In this document: piece after piece, positions 17,596-26,284 of the stretch | Position numbering within the stretch: position 1 is the first letter of the stretch | Layout: every line of letters begins with the position of its first letter | DNA from: JAYZQT01 sp964412235 | GTDB taxonomy: Bacteria; Pseudomonadota; Alphaproteobacteria; MPNO01; UBA830 | NCBI GenBank assembly: GCA_964412235.1 | Contig: CAYPNT010000002.1 | Span: forward strand, 62,001 to 126,000 | DNA length: 64,000 nucleotides | Reading direction: 5' to 3' | The notes under the pieces: model-generated | Seen by the model: the letters and a program-made list of their open reading frames with translations, nothing else | Told to the model about the DNA's origin: nothing | Database searches by the model: none | Program-made: the position numbers and the translations under genes

Positions 17596-18303
17596 CTATA
17601 AGGTTTCGGAAAGCCATTCGATCATTTTATTGAATGAATCCGAGGTGGCTGTGGCTCGATACCCGTGCGGATTAGTAAAATTTTGAAACGCATGTCCGCA
17701 ACCTGGATAGGAATGAAACTCGTGTTCTACGCCTAGTTCCGTGAGACGACCGTCTATCTTAGCGACGTCTTCGGGTGTTGGATTTTCGTCATCTTCGCCA
17801 AAAAACCCTATTACGGGACCCCGCAAACTTTCAAGTTTTTCAAAGGGCGTCTGCTCCGCACTTCCCCAAGCCTTGAACATATTCCCACCGTAATAAACGA
17901 CATTACATTTAAATGCCGTGATAGATGCGGCCCCGAGGAAAGACACACGACCGCCCATACAGTGCCCTGCAATACCAAATCTTTCTGGATCTACGAAGGG
18001 AAAATCCGAGAGCAATGAAACAGTTGTCTCTAAATCTTTAAGGATCTCACTATCGTCCAAATGTTTAAGAGATTCCCGTGTATCCTCGCCCTCTGGGCGA
18101 CGGTGATGGAGGTTGGGCGCCGCAGCCACGTAACCATGCCCCGCGAGATCTTGAACGAATTTTGTGGTTGCCGCATCGTTGCCCGCACGGTGATGAGCTA
18201 CGACAATTGCGGGATGGGACCCATGTCCAAGTGGCTCGTCAATAAACACCGCCATCTTGCTTCCATCGACGACTAATTCCTCCGAGTGCGCTTTGGAACC
18301 CAT
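17596..18303 (-). CDS. Dienelactone hydrolase-family protein
   Basis: A 235-residue alpha/beta hydrolase with the dienelactone hydrolase triad: Cys115 nucleophile in GHCMGG, Asp171 or Asp172 in GEDDENP, and His204 in GCGHAF. Such enzymes open 4-carboxymethylenebutenolides to maleylacetate, the substrate of the maleylacetate reductase-like enzyme at 13812, giving a possible two-step link. Broader family members act on other esters. It is the second of a minus-strand pair downstream of the VOC dioxygenase, with a 47-base gap. Confidence 0.85.
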   Translation of the reverse strand: MGSKAHSEELVVDGSKMAVFIDEPLGHGSHPAIVVAHHRAGNDAATTKFVQDLAGHGYVAAAPNLHHRRPEGEDTRESLKHLDDSEILKDLETTVSLLSDFPFVDPERFGIAGHCMGGRVSFLGAASITAFKCNVVYYGGNMFKAWGSAEQTPFEKLESLRGPVIGFFGEDDENPTPEDVAKIDGRLTELGVEHEFHSYPGCGHAFQNFTNPHGYRATATSDSFNKMIEWLSETL

Positions 18304-18350
18304 TAGCTTCTCCTTCTGAATTTTTGCAGTTAGTCAGCACTGTTAAACAT

Positions 18351-19334
18351 TCAAGCATCTGCCCGAGCACGAACATTTTTTTTCTGCTTTAACCGAGTAT
18401 CCCGACTTTCCCGTGTTGGAGGTAACACGTGTTCCCTTTTTATGCCGCTTGCGAGCATCCATTCGGCGAAGGTTTCCGGCGCAGGGTCCCAATTACCCGG
18501 TTCCCAGTCTTCCGTCAGAAAATCCTCATCGCAAAAATATTCTGTGGAACCACCCGCTGGACATTCAAAATACCAAAAATAGCACGAAGATACGTGATGT
18601 CTTCCTGGGCCTATCGCTACCTTGTGCTTTTTGTTTTGAAAATATGTCCCACCCGCAAATAGTTCATGAATGTCGTCCACACCGAAGGCCACATGATTGA
18701 TAGAAGGTTTTCTATTGGCGGCCTCAAGAAAGAATAAGTTGTGATGGCCTCCGCGTGCCGACGCACGCATAAAAACCCCCCGACCCGTATAATAGTCAGA
18801 CACCCTAAAACCGAGCCGCTCTGTATAAAATTTTTCCATCTTCCCAATGTCGGGGACCATAAACACACAGTGACCAATATGAGAGGGAACTGCTCGACCA
18901 TGATAGGTCGCCCGAGCATTTATTCGGCCCGCATTTGCCAGTGAATTCATCGGTTGAACGTTATCACTTAATTTTCGCCGGCGCGTGAGACGAAATGCGA
19001 TGCCCAGACCCATATCGTCTATTGAGTGGAGTGTCCCGTCGGGGTCTACGCGAACCAGACGGTCCCTAGATAGCTCTCGTTTTATCTGGTTGAGATCTTT
19101 CTTGGCTGTCACCCCCCATACAACTTCTCGCACCGTCGAACCTCGCTGAATCGCTTTCGGCAGGTTTTTTACTAAACGCGGACGAATAATAATTTCCGAT
19201 CCATCACGTGTTTGAAAAATTGAACGCGATTTTTGACCGGAGATTTTCTTTAAACCCCAATCAGAGAAGTAGGTATTACACTTAGCCATGTTTGCGACAC
19301 CGTACACAACGGCATCAATTCCATTCAGCGGCAT
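18351..19334 (-). CDS. VOC-family type I extradiol dioxygenase (2,3-dihydroxybiphenyl/catechol 2,3-dioxygenase-like)
   Basis: A 327-residue two-module vicinal-oxygen-chelate protein. The C-terminal catalytic module has the complete iron triad His155 (IGHCVF), His214 (INHVAF) and Glu265 (STEYF), while the N-terminal module (about 5-120) is degenerate, as usual for type I extradiol dioxygenases. The end carries a basic tail rich in Arg and Lys. It is the second ring-cleavage enzyme of the island, unrelated to LigB. It is divergent from the acyl-CoA ligase, across a region with a strong inverted repeat. Confidence 0.83.
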   Translation of the reverse strand: MPLNGIDAVVYGVANMAKCNTYFSDWGLKKISGQKSRSIFQTRDGSEIIIRPRLVKNLPKAIQRGSTVREVVWGVTAKKDLNQIKRELSRDRLVRVDPDGTLHSIDDMGLGIAFRLTRRRKLSDNVQPMNSLANAGRINARATYHGRAVPSHIGHCVFMVPDIGKMEKFYTERLGFRVSDYYTGRGVFMRASARGGHHNLFFLEAANRKPSINHVAFGVDDIHELFAGGTYFQNKKHKVAIGPGRHHVSSCYFWYFECPAGGSTEYFCDEDFLTEDWEPGNWDPAPETFAEWMLASGIKREHVLPPTRESRDTRLKQKKNVRARADA

Positions 19335-19362
19335 TATTAATCCCCTATCTATCGGCCTGCCA

Positions 19363-19387
19363 AATACTGTAATTTAGTGACAGTATT
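19363..19387. promoter_or_regulatory. Perfect inverted repeat AATACTGT-N9-ACAGTATT, candidate operator
   Basis: Eight-base arms at 19363-19370 and 19380-19387 around a 9-base spacer, within the divergent promoter region of the extradiol dioxygenase (start 19334) and the acyl-CoA ligase. The 17-base arm-to-arm period suits a dimeric repressor contacting successive major grooves. There is no T-run that would make it a terminator. Confidence 0.45.
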
Positions 19388-19471
19388 GTCTTGCGTCCAA
19401 CCACAATATAGACGAGCAGACTGGACAACGGCATATTGTTTATAGCCAACATTAATAGGATCGAATTTTCA

Positions 19472-20989
19472 GTGTTACTTGGAAACATTCTGAGGCTTGC
19501 AAGCCAGCGTAATCCCCGTAAAACAGCGATAATCTCAGGTGATAGCAAGCTGTCATATGCCGATTACAACGACCAAGCGAACCGCTTTGCAAATTTTCTC
19601 CTACAATTGGACCTCCAAATTGGGGATCGGGTTGCATCCGTTCTCTATAACACCCCGGAATATGGCATTACTCACTTTGGTAACGCACGAGTTGGCAGCG
19701 TACTCGTTCATGTATCACCAATGTACGCCCCGCCAGCCATCGCTCATATTTTGGAGCGCACCAAACCACGAGTGATCATCGCCGATATAGCTATAGCGGC
19801 AAAGTTAGACCAAATCAGGGACAAGCTTGGCTTCGTTGAACGTATTGTTTTTGTAGGTGACGATTTTACGGAAACTCTGAACATACATCCAACTACTGAT
19901 CCTCAATTGGATTTAGATCCAAACGCCCCAGTCGCCATGACTTTCACAGGTGGAACTACGGGGGAACCTAAAGGAGCCGTCGTAAGTCATAACGCTCGAT
20001 ATGTATCCGCCTGGACGACGGCGCTCGAACACCAGATAACGGATGCAGACATAGCTGGCGTCGTCACACCAATGTTCCACGCGGTCAGCCTAATGATATG
20101 GTATCAGGCAACCATCATGGCGGGTTGCACTGCTGTTATATTTCGCAAGTGGGACGCAGGGGATTTTATAAAAAAAACAGAACAACATAAAATATCGACA
20201 GTATTTATGGTTCCGGTCCAAGTACGTGATCTCCTCCAATCTGATGCGTTCGATCCAGACCAATTGGTGACGTTAGAAAACATTGGGGTGGGCGGCGCCA
20301 TGACCCCGGAGGGGCTCATTGAAGAATGCCGCAAAGCACTTCCACACTGTGGATATACCGATCACTATGGGCAGTCTGAAACGGGGCCATTGACCATCCT
20401 TAAACCTTGGGAAACAGAGACCCACAAAGGTACTATTGGTCGCGCCGCAACCGGAGTCGATATTCGTCTGGTGGACGAAGACGGCAATCGGGTTCCTCCG
20501 GGAATGATTGGCGAACTCATCTCCCGAGGTCCCTTTCTTATGGATGGGTATTTTGATAACGACACAGAAACAAAACATTACTTCCGTAAAAACGACGGCT
20601 GGGGTTGGTCGGGCGACCTTGCAATCATGGACGAGGATGGCTTTATTACGCTGGTCGGGCGCTCTAAAGAAATGATTATTTCAGGCGGAATCAATATATA
20701 CCCGAGAGAAATAGAGGTCGTCCTGGAGGGCCACCCCTCCGTTGAAGAGTGCACGGTATTTGGTGTGCCCGATGACAAATGGGGGGAAGCGCTAATCGCC
20801 TATGTCGTGGAAAAGGGAGATCCACCAACTACGGAAAATGAATTAGCACAATTTTGTGGTGAACAGCTCGCCCGGTACAAACGACCAAAGACAGTGATTT
20901 TCGTTCCGCAAATCCCAAAAACACCATCGGGAAAGATACAAAAGCCCCTCCTGAAAAAGGCTTACTTAGACGGGAAATTACTTCCTTGA
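19472..20989 (+). CDS. AMP-forming acyl-CoA ligase
   Basis: Class I adenylate-forming enzyme, about 505 residues. Visible are the P-loop-like MTFTGGTTGEPKG, the A5 region DHYGQSETG, SGDLAIMDEDGFITLVGR and the C-terminal Lys in KTPSGKIQKP. It makes a CoA thioester from a carboxylic acid. The start is uncertain: a GTG at 19472 (VLLGNILRLAS) with AGGA upstream matches family length, while the open frame reaches a TTG at 19436. It runs divergently from the extradiol dioxygenase. The acid substrate, aromatic or aliphatic, cannot be read from the sequence. Confidence 0.85.
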   Translation: MLLGNILRLASQRNPRKTAIISGDSKLSYADYNDQANRFANFLLQLDLQIGDRVASVLYNTPEYGITHFGNARVGSVLVHVSPMYAPPAIAHILERTKPRVIIADIAIAAKLDQIRDKLGFVERIVFVGDDFTETLNIHPTTDPQLDLDPNAPVAMTFTGGTTGEPKGAVVSHNARYVSAWTTALEHQITDADIAGVVTPMFHAVSLMIWYQATIMAGCTAVIFRKWDAGDFIKKTEQHKISTVFMVPVQVRDLLQSDAFDPDQLVTLENIGVGGAMTPEGLIEECRKALPHCGYTDHYGQSETGPLTILKPWETETHKGTIGRAATGVDIRLVDEDGNRVPPGMIGELISRGPFLMDGYFDNDTETKHYFRKNDGWGWSGDLAIMDEDGFITLVGRSKEMIISGGINIYPREIEVVLEGHPSVEECTVFGVPDDKWGEALIAYVVEKGDPPTTENELAQFCGEQLARYKRPKTVIFVPQIPKTPSGKIQKPLLKKAYLDGKLLP

Positions 20990-21128
20990 CATCCGCGTAC
21001 CTAATTGACGCATCCACCCCCACGACCTTGCCATAAACAGCATGTCCCGATAGTCTGCAAATCATTAGGTAGCGAAGTAATATTTGTGCCTTCTGATTAA
21101 AATGCCGGGACAAGGGACCATACAGGTA

Positions 21129-21881
21129 ATGCAACTTCAGGGAATAGAACTAGACGTTGTTTGCAAGGGGGCAGGCGAACCTTTACTGCTTCTCCACGGC
21201 GGGGGCGGCCCCATCGCGAACATGCCATTTGCGGATAAACTCGCAGAGAAATTTGAAATATTTGCACCCACACATCCTGGGTTTGCCGGGAGCAAAATCC
21301 CCGACCATTTTACACGCGTTGATGATTTAGTTTTCCTTTATCTCGATTTATTAGATGAACTTGATCTCCAGAACATCACACTCATGGGTTTCTCGATGGG
21401 CGGTTGGACCGCCGTGGAACTCGCAACCGCAAATTCTAACCGCCTTTCACGTCTGATACTGGTTGATCCAGTTGGCGTAAAAATCGGTGGCAGAGAAGAC
21501 CGTGACATCGCCGATGTGTTTGCCCTACCAACCGAAAAACTTGCGGAATTAATGTTCCACGATCCATCGATGGCACCGAATCCTGCCGATATTCCGGACG
21601 AGCAACTCGAGATTATTGCCGCCAACCGCACAGCGCTTGGCGTGTACACCTGGGAGCCATATATGCACAACCCGAAGCTCCCCCATCGCATACATCGAAT
21701 TAAAATACCAACCCATTTTATATGGGGGGCAAGTGACGGACTTGTAACTGTCGATTATGGTAAAAAGTACTGTTCCATGATCCAGGGTGCGACGTTCAAT
21801 ATAATCGAGAAGGCGGGTCACTCCCCACAAATGGAGCAACCAGACGCCTTTATCAATACCGTATTTGAAGTCACAGGCTAA
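21129..21881 (+). CDS. Alpha/beta hydrolase, first gene of the flavin monooxygenase module
   Basis: About 250 residues. Oxyanion motif LLHGGGGP, nucleophile Ser89 in GFSMGG, acidic residue in GASDGLVTVDYG and His in KAGHSPQMEQP form a complete triad. I prefer ATG 21129 because the family begins a few residues before the first strand; ATG 21102 and TTG 21084 are in frame upstream. It ends 15 bases before the first luciferase-like gene and so is probably co-transcribed with both flavin monooxygenases and the second hydrolase. It resembles carbon-carbon-bond or ester hydrolases of meta-cleavage pathways; substrate unknown. Confidence 0.82.
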   Translation: MQLQGIELDVVCKGAGEPLLLLHGGGGPIANMPFADKLAEKFEIFAPTHPGFAGSKIPDHFTRVDDLVFLYLDLLDELDLQNITLMGFSMGGWTAVELATANSNRLSRLILVDPVGVKIGGREDRDIADVFALPTEKLAELMFHDPSMAPNPADIPDEQLEIIAANRTALGVYTWEPYMHNPKLPHRIHRIKIPTHFIWGASDGLVTVDYGKKYCSMIQGATFNIIEKAGHSPQMEQPDAFINTVFEVTG

Positions 21882-21896
21882 TAAAGGAGTAATTGC

Positions 21897-23129
21897 ATGA
21901 AATCCTGGTGGTTTACAGAGGACTGTTACCCTCATCTTCCAGATCAAGAGACATACCGCTCCATTCGGGTAGATCTCCCAAACAAACACTGTGAACCTGA
22001 AACAGCGCATGAGCTTTACAATCGATATCTTGATCTCTGGTGTGCGTGTGATGAAATCGGCTTGGAGATCATGCTTAACGAACACCATCAAACAGCGACA
22101 TGCATGGTGCCCGCAGCCCCGATATTACTTGGTATCCTCGCCCGGCAAACTGAAAAAGCTCGACTACTGATCCTTGGAAATCCCTTGCCTAATAGAAACC
22201 AGCCGGTGCGGGTCGCCGAAGAAATGGCACTAGTAGATGTAATTTCCAAAGGACGTGTGGAGTGTGGCTTTGTGCGCTCAGTTCCTTACGAAGCAGCTGC
22301 CGCTAACATCCTTCCCTACAAGGGCACGGAACGCCTTTGGGAAGCCCATGACTTGATCACGAAGGCTTGGACCACCCATGACGGACCATTTAATTTCGAA
22401 GGTAAGTGGTTTCATCATCGCCAAGTCAACATCTGGCCACGACCATATCAGCAGCCACACCCACCGGTTTGGATTACGATGGGTAGCCCGGGAACAGCCG
22501 TACCGGTCGCCGAGCATAAACATATTGGGGCGGTCTTTTTAGCAGGCTATCCAAGAATTCGCGAAATTTATAATGGCTATCGCCAGGCTTACTTAGACAA
22601 ACATAACGAGCACGCACCGCTGGACCGACTGGCCTATCTAGGGCTTTGCTATGTGGGCGAAAACGAGCGGGAAGCGGAAGAAGGAGCACGCAAACTTCTC
22701 TGGTATATGGAATCAAACAAAGTCCCCCAAGAATGGAGCAACCCGCCAGGATATCATCCACCTCCTGTTTCGGCCACAGTAATGAAAGGCACTAAAGAAG
22801 GATCAGGGGTGCCCCTCAATCCAACCCTCGACCAACAGATGGCAAGAGGTAATGTCTTTGCTGGCACACCAGACCAAGTGTACAAGCAGATCAAAGCTTT
22901 TTGGGAATACGCTGGCGGCTTTGGCCACATGTTAATCATGGGGCAGGCAGGCTTTTTGTCTGATGAGGACGCGATCAAGTCTATGAAGCTTTACTCAAAT
23001 GAAGTGTATCCGAGACTTCGAGAGTTAACAAAAAATGCGGATCCAGCGGAGCTCTGGGAGAAAAGTAAAGCGATGGACGCAAGAGAGGGTGTGGATTTAG
23101 GAACATTCGGCGTCGAATTCGTGCGTTAG
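21897..23129 (+). CDS. LLM-class flavin-dependent monooxygenase, copy 1
   Basis: A 410-residue luciferase-like TIM-barrel monooxygenase that would use FMNH2 and O2. Family marks include NEHHQTATCMVPAAP (about 61-75), the LGNPLPNRNQPVRVAEEMALVDVISKGR stretch and GFVRSVPYEAA. GGAG precedes the ATG. It is a close duplicate of the next gene: about 17 differences in the first 141 aligned residues by eye. No flavin reductase is encoded nearby. Members of this class oxidise sulfonates, alkanes, nitrilotriacetate, pyrimidines or terpenoid ketones, so the substrate is open. Confidence 0.87.
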   Translation: MKSWWFTEDCYPHLPDQETYRSIRVDLPNKHCEPETAHELYNRYLDLWCACDEIGLEIMLNEHHQTATCMVPAAPILLGILARQTEKARLLILGNPLPNRNQPVRVAEEMALVDVISKGRVECGFVRSVPYEAAAANILPYKGTERLWEAHDLITKAWTTHDGPFNFEGKWFHHRQVNIWPRPYQQPHPPVWITMGSPGTAVPVAEHKHIGAVFLAGYPRIREIYNGYRQAYLDKHNEHAPLDRLAYLGLCYVGENEREAEEGARKLLWYMESNKVPQEWSNPPGYHPPPVSATVMKGTKEGSGVPLNPTLDQQMARGNVFAGTPDQVYKQIKAFWEYAGGFGHMLIMGQAGFLSDEDAIKSMKLYSNEVYPRLRELTKNADPAELWEKSKAMDAREGVDLGTFGVEFVR

Positions 23130-23157
23130 ACGAGGTTCTATCCAGAGTATTTTAACT

Positions 23158-24402
23158 ATGCCGGATCTAAAAACCTGGTTTTTTACAGAGGATTGTTATC
23201 CTGACCTGCCGCCGCAGGAAACGTATGAATCAATTCGCGTTGATTTACCAAACAAGTTCTGTGAACCCGAAAACGCAAGCCGGTTATATAATCAATACCT
23301 TGATCTATGGTGTGCGGCTGACGAGATTGGCCTCGAAATAATGATAAACGAGCACCACCAAACCGCTACTTGTATGGTTCCTGCCGCACCTATAATGCTT
23401 GGAATACTTGCTCGACAGACAACAAACGCGCGCTTACTCATTCTCGGCAACCCACTCCCCAATCGTAATCAGCCCGTACGTGTGGCAGAAGAAATGGCAC
23501 TAATCGACGTAATTTCTAAAGGGCGGCTAGAGTGCGGTTTCGTAAGATCCGTCCCGTATGAAGCGGCTGCCGCTAATATTCTCCCCTACAAAGGCTCGGA
23601 ACGGCTTTGGGAAGCCCACGATCTAATAATGAAAGCGTGGACCACCCATGATGGGCCATTCAATTTTGAGGGGAAATGGCATCATCACCGCCAAGTCAAT
23701 ATATGGCCACGACCTTTCCAACAACCTCACCCACCGGTGTGGATAACGACGGGAAGCGCCAACAGTACTGAACCAGTAGCTAAGAACGCGCATGTTGCCG
23801 CAGTCTTTTTAGCAGGTTATTCACGAATACGGCCCATATTTGACGCGTACCGTTTAAATTATCGAACATTTCACGGAAAACATGCACCACTAGACCGGCT
23901 GGCGTATTGTGGCCTGATCTACGTGGGGGATAATGAACGGGACGCAGAAGCCGGCGCTAATCAGTTAATGTGGTATATGCAAGCCAATAAAGTTTCTGAA
24001 CCTTGGAAAAACCCGCCTGGTTATCACCCGCCGCCAATTTCGGCCAATGTGTTGCGTGGCGCACACGTGTCAGGTTCCGGGGCCGTCTACAGTACAGAAC
24101 TTAAAGAGCACATGCGACGCGGTAACGTTTTTGCGGGTACACCAGACCAAGTATACGAGCAAATCAAAGCATTTTGGGAGTATTCGGGAGGTTTTGGGCA
24201 CATGCTAATGATGGGCCAAGCCGGCCATCTAAGTGAAAAAAATACCCTGAGGTCAATGAACCTTTTTAATGACGAGGTCTATCCTCGGCTCCGTCAACTC
24301 GCGGCCGCATGGGATCCGGAAGAAGTCATGGAAAAGCGAAAGACTATGCCAGACCAAGACCATGCGGATATAAATAATTTGGCAGTAGATTTCGTGAGGT
24401 AA
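23158..24402 (+). CDS. LLM-class flavin-dependent monooxygenase, copy 2
   Basis: A 414-residue tandem duplicate of the preceding gene, 28 bases downstream. The active-site stretches NEHHQTATCMVPAAP and GFVRSVPYEAAAAN are identical, while the region around residues 205-240 and the insertion near 300 diverge, where substrate-recognition loops usually lie. This suggests two isoenzymes with different substrates, or a heterodimer like LuxA/LuxB. It is followed after 3 bases by an alpha/beta hydrolase, so oxidation and hydrolysis are probably consecutive steps. Confidence 0.87.
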   Translation: MPDLKTWFFTEDCYPDLPPQETYESIRVDLPNKFCEPENASRLYNQYLDLWCAADEIGLEIMINEHHQTATCMVPAAPIMLGILARQTTNARLLILGNPLPNRNQPVRVAEEMALIDVISKGRLECGFVRSVPYEAAAANILPYKGSERLWEAHDLIMKAWTTHDGPFNFEGKWHHHRQVNIWPRPFQQPHPPVWITTGSANSTEPVAKNAHVAAVFLAGYSRIRPIFDAYRLNYRTFHGKHAPLDRLAYCGLIYVGDNERDAEAGANQLMWYMQANKVSEPWKNPPGYHPPPISANVLRGAHVSGSGAVYSTELKEHMRRGNVFAGTPDQVYEQIKAFWEYSGGFGHMLMMGQAGHLSEKNTLRSMNLFNDEVYPRLRQLAAAWDPEEVMEKRKTMPDQDHADINNLAVDFVR

Positions 24403-24405
24403 AAA

Positions 24406-25278
24406 ATGTCAGATATACAATCCAAATTTGTCACCGTAGATGGAATAAATACGCACTATTTGGAAGCAGGAAAATCAAGAGGTGAGGCGCCAACGGTCGC
24501 GTTATTGCATTCGGGAGAATTCGGTGGGTGTGCAGAAATAAGTTGGGAATATACCATACCGGCTTTAGCAGAACACTTCCACGTCATAGCGCCTGATTGG
24601 CTGGGGTTTGGACGAACTGATAAGATATACGATTTCGCGGATCAACGCTCTCGCGTCTACAATCATATGTCCCGTTTCTACGAAGTCATTGGTGTTACGG
24701 AGGCTGATTTTATTGGAAATTCTATGGGTGGTTCCAATTTAGCCCGCATTATAGCTGACCCGCCCCTGATATTACCTGTGCGTTCTGCAATACTCTGCTC
24801 GGGAGGCGGATTCACACCGCTCACCGACGAACGCAAGGTTTTGCTCGCCTATGATGGCACAGCCAAAGCTATGAGAGATCTTTTACACGCGATGTTGCAT
24901 GATCCAAAATGGGGAAATGACCCCGATTACGTCGCCCGGCGCCAGGAAATGGCGTTAATGCCTGGTGCATTTGAATGTGCATCAGCGCCACGCCTTAAAT
25001 TGCCTAAGCCGCAACCGCCAAAAGCCGAGGCACCCGAGCAAGGATTTGGAATACCCGACAACACAGTTTATGAAAACGTTGAAATTCCTGTGCTGATCGT
25101 TGCAGGAAAAAATGACCCCTTGCGTGAAGCCGGGTATTCAAACGACCTCGCTGCTCGAATTCGAGATAACGAGCACCATGTCTACGAAAACTGTGGCCAT
25201 TGCCCAAATATCGAGTACGCGGATAAATTCAATGCACATGCCATTGATTTTTTAAAACGTGTGCATGCAAACATATAA
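24406..25278 (+). CDS. Alpha/beta hydrolase, last gene of the flavin monooxygenase module
   Basis: A 290-residue alpha/beta hydrolase with oxyanion region LLHSGEFGG, nucleophile Ser106 in GNSMGGSN, acid in GKNDPLREAG and His in ENCGHCPNIE. The family resembles meta-cleavage-product hydrolases. It starts 3 bases after the second luciferase-like gene, and TAA at 25276-25278 abuts an inverted repeat. It shares little with the first hydrolase of the module beyond the fold, so the two likely do different steps. Confidence 0.83.
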   Translation: MSDIQSKFVTVDGINTHYLEAGKSRGEAPTVALLHSGEFGGCAEISWEYTIPALAEHFHVIAPDWLGFGRTDKIYDFADQRSRVYNHMSRFYEVIGVTEADFIGNSMGGSNLARIIADPPLILPVRSAILCSGGGFTPLTDERKVLLAYDGTAKAMRDLLHAMLHDPKWGNDPDYVARRQEMALMPGAFECASAPRLKLPKPQPPKAEAPEQGFGIPDNTVYENVEIPVLIVAGKNDPLREAGYSNDLAARIRDNEHHVYENCGHCPNIEYADKFNAHAIDFLKRVHANI

Positions 25279-25315
25279 AAAAACGGTGGACGCCTGTTCA
25301 AACAGACGTCCACTG
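25277..25315 (-). terminator. Rho-independent terminator reading leftward, after the enoyl-CoA hydratase gene
   Basis: A stem of about 13 pairs with one mismatch, 25284-25296 against 25303-25315, and a 6-base loop. On the minus strand the stem is followed by seven T (25277-25283), so it terminates minus-strand transcription from 26240. On the plus strand no T-run follows, although the hairpin lies right behind the alpha/beta hydrolase stop. Confidence 0.7.
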
Positions 25316-25406
25316 TAGAAATCGGCGTATGTTGTCACAAATAATGGTAGCAAACGGTTACTTGAATAAAAATAATGCTATTAGCGTTCGGTATTTGCGG
25401 AGAAAA

Positions 25407-26240
25407 TTAGGTGTCCCTAGTCACAGCCTCCAGACCCGGACGATAGGTCTTCTTATCAAGAAACTCTTCCATTCCCCGTGCACGGGTATTCTCGTTATCC
25501 ATAAACCGCAGTGCCTGGATTTTAGTCATTAAATATTCATACGCCTGTGGCACATCCATACTACCAACATTTCTAATTGCCTGTTTGGTAAACGCAAGAG
25601 CCACCGGGCTTTTTGACATCAATTCGCGGGCAAGAGCAACTGTCTCTTCCCGAAGTTGTTCTGCTGGTACAGCTATATCAGCTAGATTCATCTCTACGGC
25701 TTTTTTACCATCGAACGTTCGGCCGGTCATAGAATAAAACATCGCGTTTCTGAAAGGCATCCTGTCAACAATAACCTTAGACACGATACCCCCGGGAATA
25801 ATTCCCCAGTTTATCTCTGATAATCCATAAACAGCATCTTCGGCCGTAACAACGAGATCACAATTTGATAGAGGAACAAACGCGCCGCCGAATAAATAAC
25901 CATTGACCATAGCTATTGAGGGTTTACGAGAATTGGTCAAAACATCCCAGGACCAATGCTTATTCGCTGTAAATGACTTGAACTGTGCTTCTGGATTGTT
26001 GTCGGTTTCTCTAAAATATTCCCGCAGATCCATACCCGCACTCCAGCTATTGCCAGCGCCCGTTAATACGATCACCTTTGCCGCTGGGTCTGTTTCCAAC
26101 GCCATCAAAACTTCCTCCATTTCATAATGAAGTGTCGGATTCATCGCATTTCGTTTTTCCGGACGATTGAAAGTAACCCACGCAATTCCTTCTTCATCTA
26201 TCTCCACGTCGACACAAGTTAAGTCATCACGAATAGCCAT
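25407..26240 (-). CDS. Enoyl-CoA hydratase/lyase resembling p-hydroxycinnamoyl-CoA hydratase-lyase
   Basis: A 277-residue crotonase. The sequence SEINWGIIPGG with Glu142 corresponds to the catalytic Glu143 of feruloyl-CoA hydratase-lyase, and Tyr234/Tyr236 in AYEYL match the region of its substrate-binding Tyr239; the N-terminal WVTFNRPEKRNAMNP and SAGMDLREYF are also characteristic. Known enzymes turn feruloyl- or coumaroyl-CoA into vanillin or 4-hydroxybenzaldehyde plus acetyl-CoA. It lies directly downstream of a CoA-ligase alpha-type gene on the same strand, consistent with the classic ligase-lyase pair. Vanillin dehydrogenase is not in the window. Confidence 0.8.
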   Translation of the reverse strand: MAIRDDLTCVDVEIDEEGIAWVTFNRPEKRNAMNPTLHYEMEEVLMALETDPAAKVIVLTGAGNSWSAGMDLREYFRETDNNPEAQFKSFTANKHWSWDVLTNSRKPSIAMVNGYLFGGAFVPLSNCDLVVTAEDAVYGLSEINWGIIPGGIVSKVIVDRMPFRNAMFYSMTGRTFDGKKAVEMNLADIAVPAEQLREETVALARELMSKSPVALAFTKQAIRNVGSMDVPQAYEYLMTKIQALRFMDNENTRARGMEEFLDKKTYRPGLEAVTRDT

Positions 26241-26284
26241 AAGTATCCCTCTCTGTATTTAGGTTTAAATTAAAGTTTTTCATA

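Noticed and set aside
20998..21071. Inverted repeat TACCTAAT with ATTAGGTA about 58 bases apart
   Set aside because: Arms are far apart, short and A/T-rich, in a 139-base gap; could occur by chance and has no T-run.
25284..25315. Hairpin first taken as the terminator of the plus-strand alpha/beta hydrolase
   Set aside because: The T-run lies on the minus side only, so it was assigned to the convergent hydratase gene.
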